64,000 nt of DNA from SZUA-444 sp965226565 (GTDB lineage: Bacteria > Bacillota > Clostridia > Oscillospirales > Ruminococcaceae): assembly GCA_965226565.1 (NCBI GenBank), contig CBDDDI010000004.1, positions 62,001-126,000 of the forward strand, read 5' to 3'. The translations under genes and the position numbers were made by a program. Of this stretch, positions 8,354 through 15,317 are shown in pieces (positions within the stretch are counted from its first letter, which is position 1; every line of letters starts with the position of its first letter). Below the pieces are notes generated by a model. It had not been told where the DNA came from and did no database searches. It was given only the letters and a program-made list of their open reading frames with translations.

Positions 8354-8701
8354 ATGTCAGAAGAATTAGACTACACACCTGATTTATATACTTTAGTTGA
8401 TGAAGAAGGTAAAGAGCAAACTTTTGAAATGCTTGATGCTTTAGAACATAACGATAACAGATATTTTGCTCTTGTTCCATATTGTGAAAATCCTGATGAG
8501 CTTCTTGAAAATGATGGCGATCTTGTTATTTTAAAAGCTCAAATGGATGATCAAGAAGAAATGCTTGCATCAATTGATGATGATGCAGAATTTGAAGAAA
8601 TTGGCGCAATTTTCTTAAAAAGAATTGAAGCGATGTTTGAAGAAGAAGATGAAAATGGTTGTTGCTGCGCAGACAATTGTGATTGTGGATGCGAAGAATA
8701 A
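8354..8701 (+). CDS. DUF1292 (YrzB-like) family protein with cysteine-rich tail
   Basis: A 115-aa acidic protein of the DUF1292 family, recognised by the opening YTLVDEEGKEQTFEML, the RYFALVPY segment and the DLVILK strand. The molecular function of the family is unknown. In many Bacillota relatives (B. subtilis yrzB) it lies beside ruvX/yqgF, which here is 1.1 kb away on the other strand. The C-terminus ends in a cysteine cluster (GCCCADNCDCGCEE, six cysteines) beyond the usual domain, suggesting metal binding (inference). The start has AGGAGGA 7 nt upstream. Confidence 0.88.
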   Translation: MSEELDYTPDLYTLVDEEGKEQTFEMLDALEHNDNRYFALVPYCENPDELLENDGDLVILKAQMDDQEEMLASIDDDAEFEEIGAIFLKRIEAMFEEEDENGCCCADNCDCGCEE

Positions 8702-8727
8702 TCTTTGATTTTTTCTAAAATTTTCAT

Positions 8728-8756
8728 TTGATAATTTAAAAACATCGTGTTATAAT
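8728..8756 (+). promoter_or_regulatory. Promoter of the 6S-like RNA
   Basis: TTGATA at 8728-8733 and TATAAT at 8751-8756 with a 17-nt spacer. The expected transcript starts near 8763, a dozen bases before the closing stem of the RNA. Confidence 0.75.
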
Positions 8757-8762
8757 ATTTTT

Positions 8763-8965
8763 AGCAAATACTTTTCTGCCTTGTGCGAACAAGTATAGTT
8801 TATATAATCCAACATTATATAAAAAGGGATTTGGACTCTTAATACAGATTGCAGACCTCCTGATTTTCAGATGAAGGGAGCATGAAACATTAAGGACATT
8901 TTACCCGCCCTGCAATTATGCGGGTTTTATATCACTATACGTACGGCAAGGCGGTACATACGAAA
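8763..8965 (+). ncRNA. ssrS: 6S RNA (SsrS-like)
   Basis: A roughly 200-nt RNA gene with its own promoter and terminator and no ORF. The ends pair: CTGCCTTG (8776-8783) with CAAGGCGG (8947-8954), then GTATAGT (8793-8799) with ACTATAC (8934-8940), enclosing a large internal region and a CCCGC/GCGGG hairpin near 8904-8924. A long broken rod of this size with a CUGCCUUG-type closing stem is typical of 6S RNA, which binds sigma-70/A RNA polymerase and damps transcription in stationary phase. A covariance-model search would settle the family. Confidence 0.75.
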
Positions 8966-8973
8966 ATTTAATT

Positions 8974-9006
8974 AAGCACTCTGAATTTTCAGAGTGCTTT
9001 TTATTT
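8974..9006 (+). terminator. Intrinsic terminator of the 6S-like RNA
   Basis: AGCACTCTGAA pairs with TTCAGAGTGCT around a short loop, followed by CTTTTTATTTT. Confidence 0.85.
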
Positions 9007-9086
9007 TATATACTTTTATTACCATACATTTTGTATATTGGTAAATTTAAAGCAAATAATATATAAAATATATTAAGGAGCTTATT

Positions 9087-9437
9087 TTGAAAAAAGTATA
9101 TATGTATTTAGCAGGATTACTAAGTGGATTTGCTAATGGATTATTTGGATCTGGAGGAGGAGTTATTATTGTTCCTATGCTAAAAAAAGCAGGTGTAGAA
9201 CAAAAAAAGGCTCATTCAACTTCATTAGCTGTTATATTACCACTAAGCATTATTAGTGCTTTATTTTATTTAAAAGAAAATAGCTTTGATTTTCTTTATG
9301 CGTTAAAATATTTACCAGCCGGAGTTGTAGGTACAATTATAGGATGCTTAATACTTAAAAAAATATCAAACAAATTTTTAAAGAAATTGTTTGGTTCCCT
9401 ACTTGTAATAGCTGGATTAAGGATGCTGTTGTTATGA
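9087..9437 (+). CDS. TSUP (TauE/SafE) transporter, N-terminal half as a separate protein
   Basis: A 116-aa membrane protein corresponding to one half of an 8-span TauE/SafE (TSUP) permease, a family that moves sulfite, sulfonates or other organic anions. GLFGSGGGVIIVPML near residues 18-32 is the glycine-rich family motif. Four hydrophobic spans are visible. Full-length relatives are about 250 aa. The ORF ends in a TGA that overlaps the ATG of the second half by 4 nt, so the two chains are translationally coupled and probably form a heterodimer. The start has AAGGAG upstream. Substrate unknown. Confidence 0.85.
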   Translation: MKKVYMYLAGLLSGFANGLFGSGGGVIIVPMLKKAGVEQKKAHSTSLAVILPLSIISALFYLKENSFDFLYALKYLPAGVVGTIIGCLILKKISNKFLKKLFGSLLVIAGLRMLLL

Positions 9438-9799
9438 GTTTATTTTGGATTTGTCTTGTTGGATTATTAACTGGTATATTTGCATCTATGGGACTTGGCG
9501 GAGGAATGATACTTATTGTATATCTTACTGTTTTTGCAGGTATAGACCAACTTGCTGCTCAAGGAATAAACCTTATCTTTTTTATTCCAATAGCTATAAT
9601 ATCAATAATTATTCACTCTAAAAACAAGATGATTGAATGGAAAAAAATCGTTCCAACAATAATATGTGGAACGATTGGAGCTTTTGTAGGTAGCCTTATT
9701 GCTACTAATTTAGAATCAAAAACATTATCTAAATTATTTGCTATAATATTAATAATTGTAGGATTAAAAGAATTCTTTTCTAAAGAAAATCAATCCTAA
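9434..9799 (+). CDS. TSUP (TauE/SafE) transporter, C-terminal half as a separate protein
   Basis: A 121-aa partner of the preceding protein, with its own copy of the family motif (GIFASMGLGGGMILIVYL, 14-31) and four hydrophobic spans. The two proteins resemble each other, as the two repeats of intact TSUP permeases do. The gene starts inside the stop of its neighbour (ATGA). It stops 1 nt before the convergent ruvX ends; no clear terminator separates them. Confidence 0.85.
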   Translation: MSLFWICLVGLLTGIFASMGLGGGMILIVYLTVFAGIDQLAAQGINLIFFIPIAIISIIIHSKNKMIEWKKIVPTIICGTIGAFVGSLIATNLESKTLSKLFAIILIIVGLKEFFSKENQS

Positions 9800-9800
9800 A

Positions 9801-10226
9801 TTACTTTGATTTTTTATTTTTTCTATATCCTAAATAACTTTCTAGAATCAAAGTAGCTGCAACAGAATCTACAACTGCCTTTCTTTTTTTGCCTCTTACA
9901 TTTGTTTCATTAAGTATATTATGTGCAGAAACAGTTGTACTTCTTTCATCCCATAACACAACAGGTACATCAACAATTTGCTCAAGCTCTTTCGCAAAAA
10001 GCTCACATTTTTGAGCTCTAGGTCCAATACTACCATTCATATTTTTAGGATATCCAACAACAATTTCTTTAGCATCATATTGAGTTGCCATATAAGCAAC
10101 TTTTTTTATACATTCAGAAAAATTTCTTTCCTCAACCATTCCAATAGGAGAAGCCAAAAACTCAGTTTTATCACAAAGTGCAAGACCAGTTCTTGTATCT
10201 CCAAAATCTACTGCCATTATCTTCAT
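9801..10226 (-). CDS. ruvX: RuvX/YqgF family putative pre-16S rRNA nuclease
   Basis: A 141-aa RNase H-fold protein of the YqgF/RuvX family, implicated in 16S rRNA 5'-end maturation and earlier called a Holliday junction resolvase. Family motifs are VDFGDTRTGLALCD at the N-terminus with the first catalytic Asp, VVGYPKNMNGS in the middle, WDERSTT with the second acidic pair, and DSVAATLILESYL with the last Asp. The length is typical. The start follows AAAGGATT. It is the last gene of the minus-strand operon that carries the pyr genes. Confidence 0.95.
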   Translation of the reverse strand: MKIMAVDFGDTRTGLALCDKTEFLASPIGMVEERNFSECIKKVAYMATQYDAKEIVVGYPKNMNGSIGPRAQKCELFAKELEQIVDVPVVLWDERSTTVSAHNILNETNVRGKKRKAVVDSVAATLILESYLGYRKNKKSK

Positions 10227-10253
10227 AGAAAATCCTTTCGTAATTTAACTATT

Positions 10254-10883
10254 TTATTCACAAACAACATTTTCAGATAAATGTGATACATCACTTTGGA
10301 AAATTAAATTTGGTATCAAATTATCATCAAATTCAACTTTAGTGACACCAGTGTTTCCACACCATTCTATCTCACCAATTCTACTAAATTCTATACGATT
10401 TGCAAAACACAAGAAAGTACGAATAGCACAACCATGAGAAGCAATAGCAATTGTTTTTCCTTCATTCTCTTTAACAATATTTAATATTGTTTTTGTTATT
10501 CTATCATAAAGTTGTTTCATTGTTTCGCCTTTTTCGATTTCGAACAAATGATGTGAATTTTCCCAAATTTCCATTTCTTTAGCATGAGAAGAATAAAGAT
10601 CATCCCAAGTTCTATTTTCAAAAATCCCACCATTAAGTTCAATTAATCCATCATCAATTATTATATCATGATTATGGTATTTATTAATAGCACCAGCAGT
10701 AGCTCTTGTTCTTTTTAAAGGACTTGAGTATACTTTATCAATTTTTATATCTTTAAATCTTTCTGCAAGAAATTCAAGTTGCTTTAATCCATTTTCAGAT
10801 AGTTCACAATCTGTAATTCCTTGAAAAAGGCTCTTATTATTTCCGTCTGATTGAGCATGTCTAACAAGATAAATTGTTGTCAT
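10254..10883 (-). CDS. Histidine phosphatase family protein (phosphoglycerate mutase-like)
   Basis: A 209-aa branch-2 histidine phosphatase. The phospho-accepting histidine is in YLVRHAQSDGN (residues 5-15), arginine in SSPLKRTRATA, and the second catalytic histidine in IASHGCAIR. Members include cofactor-dependent mutases, CobC-type and broad phosphatases; the substrate cannot be told from these motifs. The gene follows pyrD closely (15 nt) and precedes ruvX, so it is co-transcribed with pyrimidine genes. A nucleotide phosphatase role is possible but unsupported. Confidence 0.88.
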   Translation of the reverse strand: MTTIYLVRHAQSDGNNKSLFQGITDCELSENGLKQLEFLAERFKDIKIDKVYSSPLKRTRATAGAINKYHNHDIIIDDGLIELNGGIFENRTWDDLYSSHAKEMEIWENSHHLFEIEKGETMKQLYDRITKTILNIVKENEGKTIAIASHGCAIRTFLCFANRIEFSRIGEIEWCGNTGVTKVEFDDNLIPNLIFQSDVSHLSENVVCE

Positions 10884-10898
10884 AATTAAAATCCTTTC

Positions 10899-11810
10899 TT
10901 ACCAACTAATAACTTTACCAACTATATCGTTTATATTATCAATTTTATTTCTATCTAAATAATCATTCATTCCATCAATAATTTTTATTGGAGAATATGG
11001 ATCAGTAAATAAAGCAGCACCAATTTGTATTGCACTTGCACCAGCAAGCATCATTTCTATTGCATCTTCCCAAGAAGAAACTCCTCCCATTCCTATAACA
11101 GGAATTTTAACTGAATTTGCAACTTGCCAAACCATTCTTACGGCAACAGGAAATATTGCAGGTCCAGACAAACCTCCTACATTATTTTTCAAAATAGGAC
11201 GTCTAGAATTTATATCAATCTTCATTCCAAGAAGTGTGTTTATAAGTGAAACACTATCAGCACCTTCACTTTCAACTGCTTTAGCAATATCAGAAATACT
11301 TGTTACATTAGGAGAAAGCTTCATTACAACAGGTTTAGATGTAGCTTGTCTAACTATTTTAGTAATTGAAGCAGCTCCATCACAAGTAGTTCCAAAAGCA
11401 GCTCCACCTTGTTTAACATTAGGACAAGAAATATTAACTTCAATCATATCAACATCTGTATTATCAAGTTTTCTAGCTATTTCACCATATTCTTCAGCAG
11501 TAGAACCAGCTATATTTGCAATAACAACAGTATCTTTTTGTCTAAGATTTGGAAGTTCAGTATTAATAAAATGATCTATTCCAGGATTTTGAAGTCCAAC
11601 AGAATTAAGCATACCAGAAGGTGTTTCAGCAATTCTTGGAACAGCATTACCAGGTCTTTTTGTTATTGTAGTACCTTTTACACTAATTCCTCCAAGTTTT
11701 GATAAAGGAAAGAATTGTTCATATTCTCTGCCATAACCAAATGAACCTGATGCAGGAATTATAGGATTTTTAAATTCAACTCCAGCAATATTTACAGACA
11801 AATTTGCCAT
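10899..11810 (-). CDS. pyrD: Dihydroorotate dehydrogenase, class 1B catalytic subunit
   Basis: Oxidises dihydroorotate to orotate with FMN, passing electrons to PyrK and then NAD+. The class 1B catalytic cysteine is C129 in NISCPNVKQGG; IPASGSFGYG and GMGGVSSWEDAIEMMLAGAS are FMN-site segments. I place the start at the ATG at 11810 (MANLSVNIAG), which shares one base with the pyrK stop (TAATG) and lies 9 nt after AAGGAGGT. A TTG two codons earlier is possible. The tight overlap suits a stoichiometric PyrD2K2 complex. Confidence 0.96.
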   Translation of the reverse strand: MANLSVNIAGVEFKNPIIPASGSFGYGREYEQFFPLSKLGGISVKGTTITKRPGNAVPRIAETPSGMLNSVGLQNPGIDHFINTELPNLRQKDTVVIANIAGSTAEEYGEIARKLDNTDVDMIEVNISCPNVKQGGAAFGTTCDGAASITKIVRQATSKPVVMKLSPNVTSISDIAKAVESEGADSVSLINTLLGMKIDINSRRPILKNNVGGLSGPAIFPVAVRMVWQVANSVKIPVIGMGGVSSWEDAIEMMLAGASAIQIGAALFTDPYSPIKIIDGMNDYLDRNKIDNINDIVGKVISW

Positions 11811-12586
11811 TACCAAACAACCTCCTTACTATCAAATACAGGACCATCTTTACATACATGTGCCATGTTTTTATTTCCATCACTATCAACAGTTTCACAA
11901 GCACAAACTAAACAAGCTCCAACTCCACAACCCATTCTTTCTTCAAGAGAAACCTGAGTTTCTATTCCATATTCATGAGTTATATTTACAATCGCTTTAA
12001 GCATTGGTTTTGGTCCACAAGCATAAACTATATCAGGTTTTTCTTTATCAATACATTCTTTTATTACATCAGTTACAAAACCTTTTTTGCCCATAGATCC
12101 ATCATCAGTACATAAAATTGTATTTGCACCTGTGTTTGCAAAATCACTTTGCAAAATTACTGCTGATGAATCTCTAAATCCACTAATCATTGTTGAGTTT
12201 TGTTTATAATATTCACATAAAGCAAGCATCGGTGGTGTTCCAATTCCTCCTCCAATACACATAGCTTTTTTATTATTATCAAGCAATTTAAATCCAGTTC
12301 CTCCAAGTGGAGCAATCATATCAATAAATTGATCAGAAACTTTATTACTAAGTACACTAGTACCTTTTCCTCTAACTTCAAAAACAATTCTTAATGTTCC
12401 TTGCTCTTTATCAATTGAAGCTATAGATATTGGTCTTCTAAGTGTATAGCCTTCTACAAGTGCATGAACAAATTGACCTGGTTTTGATATTTTTGCAACT
12501 TCAGGACAATAAATTGTAAAATCAAACATACCTCTTGCAATTGCTTTTCTATCAATTATAAGATATTTTCCTTGAGTATATTTCAT
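11810..12586 (-). CDS. pyrK: Dihydroorotate dehydrogenase electron transfer subunit
   Basis: A 258-aa FAD and [2Fe-2S] protein that takes electrons from PyrD and reduces NAD+. The ferredoxin-reductase fold shows RRPISIAS (FAD site, 50-57) and CIGGGIGTPPML (NAD site). The iron-sulfur ligands are C220, C225, C228 and C245. The start has AGGAGGT upstream, a site that can pair with an upstream hairpin arm (see 12613-12641). It is coupled to pyrD by overlap. Confidence 0.96.
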   Translation of the reverse strand: MKYTQGKYLIIDRKAIARGMFDFTIYCPEVAKISKPGQFVHALVEGYTLRRPISIASIDKEQGTLRIVFEVRGKGTSVLSNKVSDQFIDMIAPLGGTGFKLLDNNKKAMCIGGGIGTPPMLALCEYYKQNSTMISGFRDSSAVILQSDFANTGANTILCTDDGSMGKKGFVTDVIKECIDKEKPDIVYACGPKPMLKAIVNITHEYGIETQVSLEERMGCGVGACLVCACETVDSDGNKNMAHVCKDGPVFDSKEVVW

Positions 12587-12612
12587 TTTAAACCTCCTAT
12601 TTTAATATTCTT

Positions 12613-12641
12613 ATACCTCCCCACTTTTTGTGAGGAGGTAT
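12613..12641 (-). promoter_or_regulatory. pyrF-pyrK intergenic hairpin with an alternative partner in the pyrK ribosome site
   Basis: On the minus strand ATACCTCC (12641-12634) pairs with GGAGGTAT (12620-12613) around a small inner stem and T5 loop. There is no T-run after it, so it is not a normal terminator. The same 5' arm (ACCTCC) is also complementary to the pyrK ribosome site AGGAGGT at 12598-12592, allowing two exclusive structures. Confidence 0.5.
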
Positions 12642-12651
12642 TTATTATAAT

Positions 12652-13581
12652 CTATTTTGACATTTTAGGAATATATGTTAAAATATCATTTTTCATTCTT
12701 ATAACTTCTCGATATGCAGCATTTGCAAAATCTTTCTCATCACATTCTTCTTTTTTATATGCACACATTACTGCTCTTGAAGAATTAACAATTATACCAA
12801 GACCATTTTTATCAACAGCTTTAGCAAATCCACTTGCTCCTCCACCTTGTGCACCATAACCTGGCACTAGAAAAAATGTATGTGGCATAGCTTTTCTTAG
12901 CTCTTCTAATTGTTCAGGATAAGTAGCACCAACAACAGCTCCTACAGCAGAATAGCCATATTCACCCATGCATTCACTTCCCCATTTTTCACACATTTCA
13001 CCCATAACAGAATAAACTGTATATTCTCCAATATGTTTATCTTGCAATTCTCCAGAAGATTTATTAGATGTTTTTACAAGTACAAAAATACTTTTATCAT
13101 GTTTATTACAAGCCTCAACCAAAGGTGCAATACCATCTGTACCAAGATAACCATTAACAGTCAAAGAATCAGAATTAAAAGCAGTAAGTTCTTTATCACC
13201 AACCATTGTTGTTCCAAGATAAGCATTTGTATACGCTTCCATTGTAGCACCAATATCATTTCTTTTTGCATCAGTTATAACATACATACCTTTTTCTTTA
13301 GCATATTTTATAGTCATATGAAGAGCTTTAACACCTTCATAACCATACATTTCATAATAAGCACTTTGAGGTTTTATAGCAGGAACTACATCAGCTATTT
13401 TATCAATAATCGCTACATTAAATTCATAAATTGCTTTTGCAGCAGCTTCTAAAGTATATCCATTTTCTTTAAAATGCTTTTCTTTAATAAATTCTGGAAT
13501 ATGATCAAGTTTTGGATCTAAACCTACTACTGTTGGATTTTGTTTTTCAACTATTTTATCAATTAATCGATCTAACGACAT
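12652..13581 (-). CDS. pyrF: Orotidine-5'-phosphate decarboxylase (long form)
   Basis: Decarboxylates OMP to UMP, the last step of de novo UMP synthesis. The catalytic D-K-x-x-D set is D104, K106 and D109 in DAKRNDIG. At 309 aa it belongs to the long OMP decarboxylase group rather than the roughly 240-aa form. An ATG 15 codons upstream is in frame, but AAAAAAGGAGAA precedes the ATG at 13581, so I use that one. It begins next to the stop of the zinc-ribbon gene. Confidence 0.95.
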   Translation of the reverse strand: MSLDRLIDKIVEKQNPTVVGLDPKLDHIPEFIKEKHFKENGYTLEAAAKAIYEFNVAIIDKIADVVPAIKPQSAYYEMYGYEGVKALHMTIKYAKEKGMYVITDAKRNDIGATMEAYTNAYLGTTMVGDKELTAFNSDSLTVNGYLGTDGIAPLVEACNKHDKSIFVLVKTSNKSSGELQDKHIGEYTVYSVMGEMCEKWGSECMGEYGYSAVGAVVGATYPEQLEELRKAMPHTFFLVPGYGAQGGGASGFAKAVDKNGLGIIVNSSRAVMCAYKKEECDEKDFANAAYREVIRMKNDILTYIPKMSK

Positions 13582-13582
13582 T

Positions 13583-14026
13583 CTAATTCTCCTTTTTTGT
13601 TTTAAAATTATAATTACAAAATGCACAAAAATCTAAATTATCTTCATTTTGTTTACCACATTTAGGACAAACTTGAACTTCAACAGGCTTACCATATCCG
13701 CAATTATCGCATTCGCCAACATTTTCACCTATAAAAGCACCACACTCAGGACAACAAACTTTGTCATAATCATCATAACTATATTCGCCATCTTTTAATA
13801 ATACATCTTCCATTTCTTTATCATCAAGCACTTGTGTTTCTTCTTTTTCATCAATATCAATTTCGTCTTTATCTCTTCCCATTGCTATAACAAGACTAAT
13901 TGCTAGAAAAAGAAGTGCAATCATATTTAGATAAATACTATTTATAGTAACTTTATTAATAATAAATGTAAGTACAGAAACTAAAATAAGACATGAAGTA
14001 AATACTATCCTTTTTTTACTTTTCAA
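13583..14026 (-). CDS. Membrane protein with double zinc ribbon
   Basis: A 147-aa protein: two hydrophobic spans at about 8-25 and 30-48, an acidic linker (DKDEIDIDEKEE), then two zinc-ribbon-like knuckles, CPECGAF...CDNCGYG and CPKCGKQ...CAFCNYN, eight cysteines in four CxxC pairs. The start is a TTG with AAGGAGGA 6 nt upstream. It is packed between pyrC (2-nt gap) and pyrF (1-nt gap), so it is surely co-expressed with them, but I know of no pyrimidine role for such a protein. Function unknown. Confidence 0.82.
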   Translation of the reverse strand: MKSKKRIVFTSCLILVSVLTFIINKVTINSIYLNMIALLFLAISLVIAMGRDKDEIDIDEKEETQVLDDKEMEDVLLKDGEYSYDDYDKVCCPECGAFIGENVGECDNCGYGKPVEVQVCPKCGKQNEDNLDFCAFCNYNFKTKKEN

Positions 14027-14028
14027 AT

Positions 14029-15306
14029 TTAATCCTCCTTGATGTAATTATAAATTATTTTTCCTTCAGAAATTGTATACATAACTTTGCCTTTTAATTT
14101 TTTACCTTTAAACACTGTGTTTTTAGATTTTGAATTTAGCTTCTCAGGAATAACTGTCCATTCATAATCAAGATCACTAATACATATATTAGCTTCTTCG
14201 CCTACTGCTATTTTATTAGTATTAATTCCTAAAATCTTTCTTGGTCTGTTAGCCATTAAATCAATTATCTTATCAAAAGTGCATTTTTTAGTATGATATA
14301 AATATGTTATCGCAGCTGCAAATGATGTTTCAAGTCCTACAACTCCATTAGGAGCTTTTAAAAAGTCTTTTTTCTCTTCACTCGCATGAGGAGCATGATC
14401 AGTAACAATACAATCAATTGTTCCATCAGCAACAGCTTCAAGAATATATTCTCTATCTTCTTTAGTTCTAAGTGGAGGATTCATTCTATAATCTGCATCT
14501 TTTAATAATAATTTTTCTTCAGTAAAAATAAAATAATGTGGACAAGTTTCACAAGTAACTTTATATCCATTTCTCTTTGCTGCACGAATAAATTGAACAG
14601 ATCCTTTTGTGCTAACATGAGCAATATGAATTCTAGCATTACAAGAAGCAGCAAGTGCAATTTCTCTTGCAGTAATATAATCTTCACTAGCTCTGTCCAT
14701 ACCTTGAACTCCAAGTTTTTCTGATACAGCACCTTTGTTAATTATACCATTTTTAATTATATTCAAATCTTCACAATGAGAAATAACAAGCAATCCATTT
14801 TCATTAGATTTTTCCAAAGCTAATCTCATAAGCTCAGCATTTTCAACAGGTTTACCATCATCAGAAATAGCAACAGCTCCAGCTGATTTTAATTCATCAT
14901 AATCAGAAAGTTCATTTCCAGTCATACCTTTTGTTATACAAGCAACAGGATAAACTTTCACACCAGTATCTTCAGCTTTATCAAGAATATATTTTATAGT
15001 ATCTTTGTTATCAATAGTAGGTTTAGTATTTGGCATACAAGCAACGCCTGTGAATCCACCTGATGCAGCTGAATAAGAACCAGTTACTATATCTTCTTTA
15101 TATTCAAATCCAGGATCACGAAAATGCACATGCATATCAAATAATGATGGACTAACAACATATTTTGATTTACAATCTATAATTTTATCTGCTTTAACTT
15201 CTATAGTTTCATCAATTTTAGTAATAATATTATTTTCAATAAAAATATCACATTTTTCAAATTTGTTACCTTTGCTAACAAGACAGCTTTTTATAAGCAA
15301 ATTCAT
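14029..15306 (-). CDS. pyrC: Dihydroorotase
   Basis: A 425-aa type I dihydroorotase, converting carbamoyl aspartate to dihydroorotate. Metal ligands H59 and H61 are in DMHVHFRDPG, and the later TDHAPHASEEK carries the catalytic aspartate; GGFTGVACMPNTKP is a family signature. The start has AAGGAGA upstream. It lies 11 nt after ilvD. pyrB, carAB and pyrE are not in the window. Confidence 0.96.
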   Translation of the reverse strand: MNLLIKSCLVSKGNKFEKCDIFIENNIITKIDETIEVKADKIIDCKSKYVVSPSLFDMHVHFRDPGFEYKEDIVTGSYSAASGGFTGVACMPNTKPTIDNKDTIKYILDKAEDTGVKVYPVACITKGMTGNELSDYDELKSAGAVAISDDGKPVENAELMRLALEKSNENGLLVISHCEDLNIIKNGIINKGAVSEKLGVQGMDRASEDYITAREIALAASCNARIHIAHVSTKGSVQFIRAAKRNGYKVTCETCPHYFIFTEEKLLLKDADYRMNPPLRTKEDREYILEAVADGTIDCIVTDHAPHASEEKKDFLKAPNGVVGLETSFAAAITYLYHTKKCTFDKIIDLMANRPRKILGINTNKIAVGEEANICISDLDYEWTVIPEKLNSKSKNTVFKGKKLKGKVMYTISEGKIIYNYIKED

Positions 15307-15317
15307 ATAAATCTCCT

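Noticed and set aside
12910..13452. 180-codon plus-strand ORF opposite pyrF
   Set aside because: Low-complexity Phe/Ile/Ser translation is the usual mirror of an AT-rich coding strand; pyrF is certain.
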